A stretch of DNA of 64,000 nt from assembly GCF_030867095.1 (NCBI RefSeq), contig NC_081827.1, positions 50,717,001 to 50,781,000 of the forward strand. Direction: 5' to 3'. Origin of the DNA: Alligator mississippiensis. Lineage: Eukaryota > Chordata > Crocodylia > Alligatoridae. The notes beneath the pieces were generated by a model, which saw only the letters and a program-made list of their open reading frames with translations, ran no database searches and was not told the origin of the DNA. The translations under genes and the position numbers were made by a program. Shown one piece after another: positions 57,064 to 64,000 of the stretch (position 1 is the stretch's first letter; the number at the start of each line of letters is the position of its first letter).

Positions 57064-58600
57064 CTATAACAGTCAGAAGAAAATTGAGACAGAAGTGTTA
57101 TTTTTAAGTTTATGGCATTCCTTTCACTTTTGTAACTCAAAACAAAATTTGGATATAGTGTCATTTAACATATGTATATTATACACATGCATATGCAATT
57201 GCAAATACACATAACAATTACATTGCATTTTCTCCTCAGTATCATACTAATAATTTGTTAATATCAAATAAAGCTAGAAAAGTACTATACACAGAATTCC
57301 ACAAAAAATATTTCCATATAAAAAGACTACCTATTCAACCCTTCCCAAAATATTAAAATGCAAAATATCTAAAATATGCCTGTTTTACAAATAGAATGAA
57401 TAATGCATTGGAACAGAATACTATGTGGTATATTACTATGTTACATCAGAATATCACATCAGAATATCACAAGGGACCCATAAAGGTTTAGTTAAGTTTT
57501 TTGTGTGTTATTCTTAATATGCATTCATGACATGCACCATAATATCTCCTTCTGAACAGTTATAGTGTATGCTATGAATGGGTATTAACAATACTATGCA
57601 TTCTGTATTATGGATTCATAATATAGAATGCTCTTAGTTACATATTGTGTATTATTCCTAATACATATTCAGAACATATCTTGTAACAGCTCCTTTGGAA
57701 CCATTAATGTGTATGCTGTGAATGCGTATTAACAGCAGAATTCATTTGCATATTATGAGTCCATAATATTCAATGCATAGTAAAATCTTTGATAAAAAGT
57801 AGTTGCTATACATACACAGAGATGTTCACTCATGCTTCTCTCTCATACCTCTGCCACTTTGCCAGGCTGCTTCTCACTTCTGTGCAATTCGTGAGGGAAC
57901 CAGTTCTTAAATATCATAAAAGAATGTACTACATTAATGAAATACATTTCATAAAGTTATTTACTTTCTTTCATTCACCCTTTTACAGTCATGCCCAAGC
58001 TTCTAAAAATGTTGGCCTCTCATTCTGCTGCTGAATGTATATTTAGCCATATGAAAGTCATATATAAATAGAGGTCATTAAAACACTTTTCAAACAAAAA
58101 AAAATGCTTTTTGACAAAATGAAACATCCTATGACAAATTTTGAATGTAATGATTTTTTTCATTCATCCCATAATTGTTTGCCTAAATTTCTTCTTTTCT
58201 TTCCCTTCAACCATCCATACACATAGATCTTCCAAATTCAGAGGATGGAACTCATGGCACAAAATTGTATTTGTAAGTCAGGTGTGGTGGTAGGATGATT
58301 AAACCGTCTCATTATAGATCCAGAGTTACAAATTCACACTCTGCTCCTATCTTGTGCTAAAAGCTGTCCACAGTCAACCAAGCTGAAAAGGGGTACCTGG
58401 TCATTCAAGTTATGTCAAAGGCTGTCAAAAGCAATTTCACATATACAATCCTAGCTCGATGGGTTGTTTAGCTAAATCTCTTTCAATATAACAATATTAT
58501 TATCAATAAGGTGGCATTAATACCATGCTAACACCAGTCTGGTGAACATATGCAAATTGCATGTGGCAATTGCACTGTTCCCTTTACAAAGCAATATGGG
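57064..58600. other. AT-rich non-coding stretch
   Basis: The near-repeated phrase ATGCATTCATGACATGC / ATACATATTCAGAACATATC around 57510-57690 suggests a degenerate duplication. No gene recognised. Confidence 0.4.
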
Positions 58601-58608
58601 CTACATTG

Positions 58609-59641
58609 TAGGCTTGTGCAAAGCGGCTAGTATTCACTTCAGATTTGGATTCAGCCAATTTGGGGGACGGTGACTTGATTCGGTGATTCGAATCACTGCC
58701 CTGATTTGATTTGGCTGGATCTGATTCGGAGATTCGGCAGCAGTTGAATCTCCTAATCATCCAGGCCAGGCCCATCCCCCACCCCTCTCCCAGCCCAGCA
58801 ATGGCTGCCACACCCACCCCAGCTCCCAGCACTTGGGGGAAAAAAAGCCCCAGCTCAGCAGGTGCTGCCAGGCAGGAGGCAATCTCCACTGTTCCACGCT
58901 GCATGGGGGGCTCTGTATGAGCCCCCAACTCCACCCCAACCCCCACACGGGTGCCCCGTATGGGCCAGCTGTGGCCTTTTAAGGAAAAAAAAACCTGAAG
59001 AAACCCTGGGACTTACTGCTTCTGCTGGCGGGGGCAATCCCCACTGCCCCCTGCTGCCCTGTGTCATGTGGGGTGCTCTGCAGGAGCCCCCGAAGACCCA
59101 AGGCTGCACCAGGAGTGGTGGGTCCCGGGGTTTTCTTTGGCTTTTTTTTTTGAAAGGGCAAGAACCCTGGCAGGCAGGGCAGCCATGGGGGAGCTGGGAG
59201 AGCAGAGGGGGTGGGGCTTATGCAGAGCCCCCATGCAGCGTGGGGCAGTGGGGATCGCCCCTGCCCAGAAGCACCAGGTGAGCACCGTGCTTTTTTTAAA
59301 AGCACTGAGCTGGGACGAGCAGGGGCAGCCATGGGGGAGCTGGGGGAGTGGGCAGGGGTCGGGGGGGCTGACAGGGGTCCCCCCATGGTCCTCTCCCCCA
59401 GCCCTGCCTCCCCAGCCCCTAGTACTTACCAGCTCAGTGGCTGCAGCTCCCTGCTGCAGCTACCGGGGACTGTCCAAATCATCAAAGCTCTCCAAATCTT
59501 TGCTGAAGATTCGGAGAGCTTTGAATTAATTCAGACCTTTAAATTGGTCTCCTAATTAAATTCAGATTCAGAGATTCAGCCACTGAATTGGGCTGAATCT
59601 CCTCCGAATTGAGTCACCACCCAAAGCTTCACACAGCCCTA
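58609..59641. mobile_element. Non-autonomous hAT family A, copy 3
   Basis: The left end is TAGGCTTGTGCAAAGCGG and the right end is AAGCTTCACACAGCCCTA. The perfect 8-bp TSD is CTACATTG (58601-58608 and 59642-59649). Subterminal regions are full of GATTCGG and TTCAGATT motifs. The GC-rich centre carries repeated CCATGGGGGAGCTGGG-like and GGGGCAGTGGGGATCGC-like units. The 1033-bp body gives reading frames on both strands but no transposase motif. Confidence 0.92.
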
Positions 59642-59649
59642 CTACATTG

Positions 59650-60064
59650 TACTTTTGTTTTACTTGCCCAAACAAAGGGATAAAAAACAAGTGTTCTGCC
59701 TCATCCTTTTGCTCAGCTGATTATGATCTTCCTACTTGGATCTTGGGTATAGGTCTGATACAGGACACAGCTCCCAGGATACACTAAAAATAAACACATA
59801 GACAGTGAAGAGGACCCTGGCTCTTTTCCCTAAATACTGGCCACAAGCCAGACATGAGAGGGCTGGGATGCACCATTTCAAGAACTATAGCTATGGTACT
59901 AGTTTAGTTCCAGGTTTCCAGTTTGGTCATTTGTGCACTTATATGCAGGTATTAGAATGATTAAACTTGTGCATCTTGCCTTAGAATGGCAATACAATCT
60001 ACTGTATCTGGCCCTCATTGCTTCAATGTGTTCAATAGGAGTGCAGATAGTAAAAGGTGGCAGT
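59650..60064. other. Non-coding stretch
   Basis: No feature recognised. Confidence 0.4.
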
Positions 60065-60185
60065 TAGGGCATTCTGGTTATAGAGCACTCTTCTGGGAGA
60101 TAGGAAATGAGTTTGAATTTCCTCAAGCTGAGCCTGGAACCTAGGCTTTTTACTTCCTGGGTAAGTGCTATAACCACTACTTCAT
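60065..60185 (+). repeat. tRNA-like foldback SINE relic
   Basis: TGGTTATAGAGCACTCTTCTGGGAG resembles a tRNA A-box arm and GAGTTTGAATTTCC a B box. The end, TTCCTGGGTAAGTGCTATAACCAC, is complementary to the start, so the whole copy can fold. It is related in plan to 31085-31255. Confidence 0.5.
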
Positions 60186-60869
60186 TATGCAAGAGGGAAG
60201 AAACACCAACAATTCTGTTTTGAAATTAATTCAGTTCTGTTGGTATGAGTTAGGCATGCTTGGTGTGCACCTAAGTTCTTCCAGGTATTTAAGGCACTGT
60301 CTGAGGACCGAGCTGAATTACAATTAATTTTTGGTAGGAATTGACTATATAGGTCATATCTGATTTCTTTGGAATGTGCCTGGAAGGCCAAGTGTAAGTC
60401 CTAGAAAACAACATAGTCCAAAGGCTGTGGTACAGAAATATTTATCTGTTGGATTAGGTTGTGTCCTAATTGCACTGTAAGAATGGCAGGAATGGTTTAT
60501 AGCAGGTTGAAGGATCAAGATTATTTTACTCCAATTGTTTGCCTCCAGTGGTAGTACTCAAAGGAAGATATTCAATACAATGAGTGAAGATGGAAATATC
60601 TGTTTTTCAGTGACTATGGAATGTAGGCAAGAGCAACCATTTTTGGAAATGTACAGCACTCAGTTATCTAGTAATGTAATGCAACCTAATAATGAAGTAA
60701 GATAAATAATCAATATAGTAATCATAAGTGCCCATTATACACAGCAGGCTCAAAATTTATTCATTTGTATCACTTTAATAAGTATTACTAAAGAATATTT
60801 CATAATTTTCAGAGAGGTTCTTCCAAAATGTTCCAAAAACACACATACGTAATTAATGGCCAGCATTAG
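60186..60869. other. AT-rich non-coding stretch
   Basis: No feature recognised. Confidence 0.4.
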
Positions 60870-61672
60870 ATATGATATATGACAGGCTGAAGAGTTGGGT
60901 GGACCAGAACCAGATGAAGTTTAACACTCAGAAGGGTAAGGTGTTCCATCTGGGGGCAAACAACCCCCAACATACCTACAGGATTGGTCGTGGCAATTTG
61001 ACTTGCACCACAGCCAAAAGGGACCTAGGGGTAGTGATCAACCATTGCATGAATGTCAGCTGGCAGTGTGATGGTGTGGCCAGCAGGGCAAACAACACCC
61101 TGGCATGTATTAACCATTACATCTTATGCAAAACTAAGGAAGTGATACTCCCACTGTACTCTGCACTGATGAGACCATAGCTGGAGTTCTGCTTCCAGTT
61201 CTGGGCACCACACTTCAACAAGGATGTGGAAAAACTTGAAAGGGTCCAGAGAAGAGCCACCCATATGATCAGAGACTTGCAAAACAAGCCGTATGAGAAG
61301 AGGCAGAGGGACCTGGGCCTCTTCAGCCTACAGAAGAGAAGGCTGAGAGGGGACTTGGTAGCGGCTTACATCAATAACTCAGTGAACAGCTGTTCACCAG
61401 GGCACCCCTGGGGAAGACCAGGAGCAACAGATACAAACTCCTGGAATGCCATTTTAGGCTCAATTCCAGGAAAAACTTCACAGTTAGGGTGTCCAGACTA
61501 TGTAATAAACTCCTTCCAGTGGTGGTGTAGTCACCTACCTGGGAAATCTTCAAAAGGAAACTGGACAGTAACCTTGCTGGGGTCAATTGACCCCAGTCAT
61601 CTTTTCCTGCCTAGTGCAGGGGGACTGGACCCAATGATCCCTTCCAGCCCCTAACAACCTATGAATCTATTC
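60870..61672 (+). mobile_element. CR1 LINE, 3' half of ORF2 and 3' UTR
   Basis: The translation gives DRLKSWVDQNQMKFNTQKGK, KRDLGVVINHCMNVSWQC, KEVILPLYSALMRP, then after a stop KLERVQRRATHMIRDLQ and LQKRRLRGDLVAAY. A frameshift follows near 61375. The 3' UTR ends CCTATGAATCTATTCC. It is a 5'-truncated copy of intermediate age. Confidence 0.88.
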
Positions 61673-62929
61673 CAAGGACTAAATGTTTATATACTTATAA
61701 CCAAATATAATATTGCATCAACTGGAGAATTAAAAATTCATAACTGAGAAATTAGACTCTGAAAGTCTCCCAAATACAGCAGGAACATTTGAATCACAAT
61801 CCTGGGGAGGCTATGCCCAATAGTATGATCAGGTTATTATCTGTAACATCATTATTTATCAAAGTTAGAAGGAAGAAAAAAATATTCACTGAAATTTTAG
61901 TGTTTTCTCCTTATAAAAGAAATGGTTATCATTACATTTTAGTGGGTAAGGTTATTACATTGTACAAATTCCTTCATTTCTCATTTCCTCAATTTCTAAT
62001 ATATTTTACTCCTACCATATTTAAAGTATTAATGAAAATGCTGTAAAAGTAGTAAAGTATAATTTTATTTAACATTATCTTATATTATAAAGCCTTATAA
62101 ACAGCATTATGTAAAGTTACATAAGCATCTATTTAGGGAGCTGAGATAGACATTTTTAACAGGCAAAAGATAATGTTACTAATAAGAAAATTACATTTGA
62201 TAATTTCATAACCATCTAGCACAGTAGCCATTTTCAGGTTTTGTTAAAGAATATATATTTTAAAATGTAACTGGCTGGCAAATTATCTTATTCATGACTG
62301 ACCAACTGAAAGAATAGAATCCTTTTTGTGGCTTTCTATAATGTATCTAGCAAGGTCTCTCTTTACAAAAGCATGAAGATCTCCTTTGTTTGTTTTGATT
62401 TTGAATTGATCATTATTGGTTAATTTGATAACAGTAAATGTAAGCATTTGAAAAACAGAAGCTAAAGCCAAGCACCATTTGGACAGTTACAGTATCTGCT
62501 GCAGTATCTAGTGTTTCAGTCTTGGATCTCTCATTATTTTACTGACTTTTCCAAATTGTGTTGTTTTAGTGACAGAGAAAATAGGACATTATGAATTTCA
62601 CAGACTTAGACCTATGCTGACATTGGCCTGATATTCACTACAGAGTAGTGAAACCATTAAGCTCATTTTGACCTGAGGCTTGAAAAAGATCGGAGCCCTG
62701 ATTTTTGTGTGTAAAGCTAGAAAATTAATCCGTACTCTCACCTGAATGCTATGTTTAAATCTGTACTTTTTGTCATTTCTATGCACATATCTAGACTGAA
62801 TAAGTGGGAAATGTAATTTTTAATTAACCTTCATAAAGCAGCCAGTCCTGACCTCACTGTGCTATGCATTGTACAGATGGCTGGATCTCCGTTACTCAAT
62901 CCTGTTCTCCTAGTGTAATCGCTGAAAAA
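61673..62929. other. AT-rich non-coding stretch
   Basis: No gene or transposon recognised. Confidence 0.45.
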
Positions 62930-63045
62930 GTTCTAACCCCAGAAGTCCTTTTTCATAGCATTTGATGGAGTAAGCTTTTGCTTACAAAAGCTTATGCATC
63001 TCTGATTTACTTACTCTATAAGGTGTAACTCTATTCTGCCTTCTG
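62930..63045 (+). repeat. Interspersed repeat, sense (same family as 53880)
   Basis: GCTTACAAAAGCTTATGCATC, TTACTCTATAAGGTGTAAC and CTATTCTGCCTTCTGCCC match the 53880 copy in order and spacing. Confidence 0.5.
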
Positions 63046-63695
63046 CCCAGAGGTACTTTCATGGTATGGTTCCCATGAAAAGCAAATCTAGGATTTTGAA
63101 AATTGCCACTGGCTGCCCACGCAGCTTGGGAAAAGGCGCCAGGCAGCCTGACTGCAATAGGACTGGGTCCTCGACTCCTACAGAGCAAGAAGGGAGGAGA
63201 AATCAAAGGAGAGTGCAACTGCACCACTGCATTCCCCCTAAATCTGCTCCTGGTCCCTACCTGCTCCTCAGGAAATGGAATCCATAATTTTGCATCCTTG
63301 AGCCATTGAAGATGACATTGAAAAGCCTTTGAATTTTTGCTCAACGTACCTGTCTATATAACTTTTGAGGCTAAGAGCTGTGAAAAAAGAAATAACTTGG
63401 CTCAAAAACCAAAAGATGTCTGAAGCCCCCAGAATTAACCCTTATTTATTCCTCAGAGAATTGGGGAAAAGGGAGACTGTAGAGCATGGACATTATAGCC
63501 AGTCCTCTGATTTAATTTCCTAATATTTGAAGGTTCTTATCCCACAGTGATGTGAAAAGGATAGGAGCTACAGTACAATGGAATAGATTTGGTACTTTTA
63601 ATTATTTTAGTTTATGCTATGAATCCAATAGGGAAGAAATCAGTTGGAGATTTTTGTGTACAAGGATTTCAGCCTACATTTCATTAAAATCATTT
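63046..63695. other. Non-coding stretch
   Basis: A 120-aa minus-strand frame at 62982-63344 has no recognised domain or splice context and is treated as chance. Confidence 0.4.
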
Positions 63696-63699
63696 AGAG

Positions 63700-64000
63700 G
63701 AGAATGTCAGCAGCACTTGGGGTGCCTTCAAGTCCAGTGTCATCAGTGCCGGTAAAGAGACAGTTGGATTCTCTACCAGGAAACATCAAGACTGATTTGA
63801 AAACAATGACCAGGAGATCCAAGAGTTGATTGACTGCAAGCACAAGGCCTTGTGTGCTTGGCAGAATGACATTAACGCCAAGCAAAATAAATTTTGCTTT
63901 CTTTTGGATCAGTAGACCTGATCAAGGAAAAGGGAGCCATCAATACCCACCAGAAGGAGCATTTTGAAGACCTTATCAAATTGGGATTCTGTTGTTGATG
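63700..64000 (+). mobile_element. RTE-type LINE fragment running off the window
   Basis: In one frame 63795-63890 reads FENNDQEIQELIDCKHKA then LCAWQNDINAKQNKF. This matches the ENDxEIQELIxKKxxA...WQND region upstream of the RT domain in RTE-clade LINE polyproteins (the type often annotated as craniofacial development protein 2-like). After stops, HQKEHFEDLIKLG near 63945 matches the W..HFEDLLN block that follows. The spacing is shorter than expected, so there is an internal deletion. The element continues beyond the window. Confidence 0.6.

Noticed and set aside
58584..59555. Overlapping frames of up to 153 aa in hAT copy 3
   Set aside because: They are generated by the GC-rich repeated middle of a non-autonomous element.

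Overview
The window is nuclear DNA from a vertebrate and contains no prokaryotic gene organisation. The best guess is a non-avian sauropsid, most likely a crocodilian and possibly a turtle. It has many CR1 retrotransposons in several age classes, including one nearly full-length copy. It also has hAT DNA transposons with clear 8-bp target-site duplications (TSDs), a solo LTR, an RTE-type LINE fragment and tRNA-like SINE relics. No mammalian Alu or L1 was recognised, and hATs would be unusually abundant for a bird. The species call is inference.

Host-gene content is low. A CpG-rich block at about 34.2-35.1 kb looks like a promoter. On its minus strand an open ATG segment (34293-34200) runs into a consensus splice donor. 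About 11.5 kb downstream on the same strand, 22709-22578 is a 132-bp segment with good splice sites and a single open frame. The phases match (1 nt left over, then 2 nt needed), so I propose a minus-strand gene whose first coding exons are these two. I do not recognise the protein. Other exon-like segments on the minus strand (57063-57027, 36490-36476, 22348-22276, 18459-18412) are weaker and do not join into one model.

Layout: 0-6.5 kb is mostly unassigned DNA with hAT ends and a CA repeat. 6.5-10.6 kb is a decayed sense CR1 split by a solo LTR. 10.6-11.5 kb is a TG-rich tract followed by a long imperfect palindrome. 11.9-33 kb is intron-like sequence with hAT copies, MITE-like hairpins and LINE tails. 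34-35 kb is the CpG island. 37.6-46.1 kb is a nested transposon stack: an old CR1 interrupted by a 2.1-kb hAT, by the 3' end of an antisense CR1, and by a 4.2-kb CR1 with an intact ORF1 and a lightly damaged ORF2. 46.2-52.3 kb is mainly antisense CR1 remains plus a minisatellite. 52.7-64 kb has further hAT copies, another CR1 3' half and an RTE fragment at the right edge.

The most distinctive non-coding content is a hAT-like non-autonomous family present three times (26.2, 54.0 and 58.6 kb). It has TAGGGCTGTG-type termini, 8-bp TSDs and GATTCGG-rich subterminal regions. Also notable are the palindromic 5' junction of the young CR1 and several foldback elements. I found no convincing new multi-gene system.
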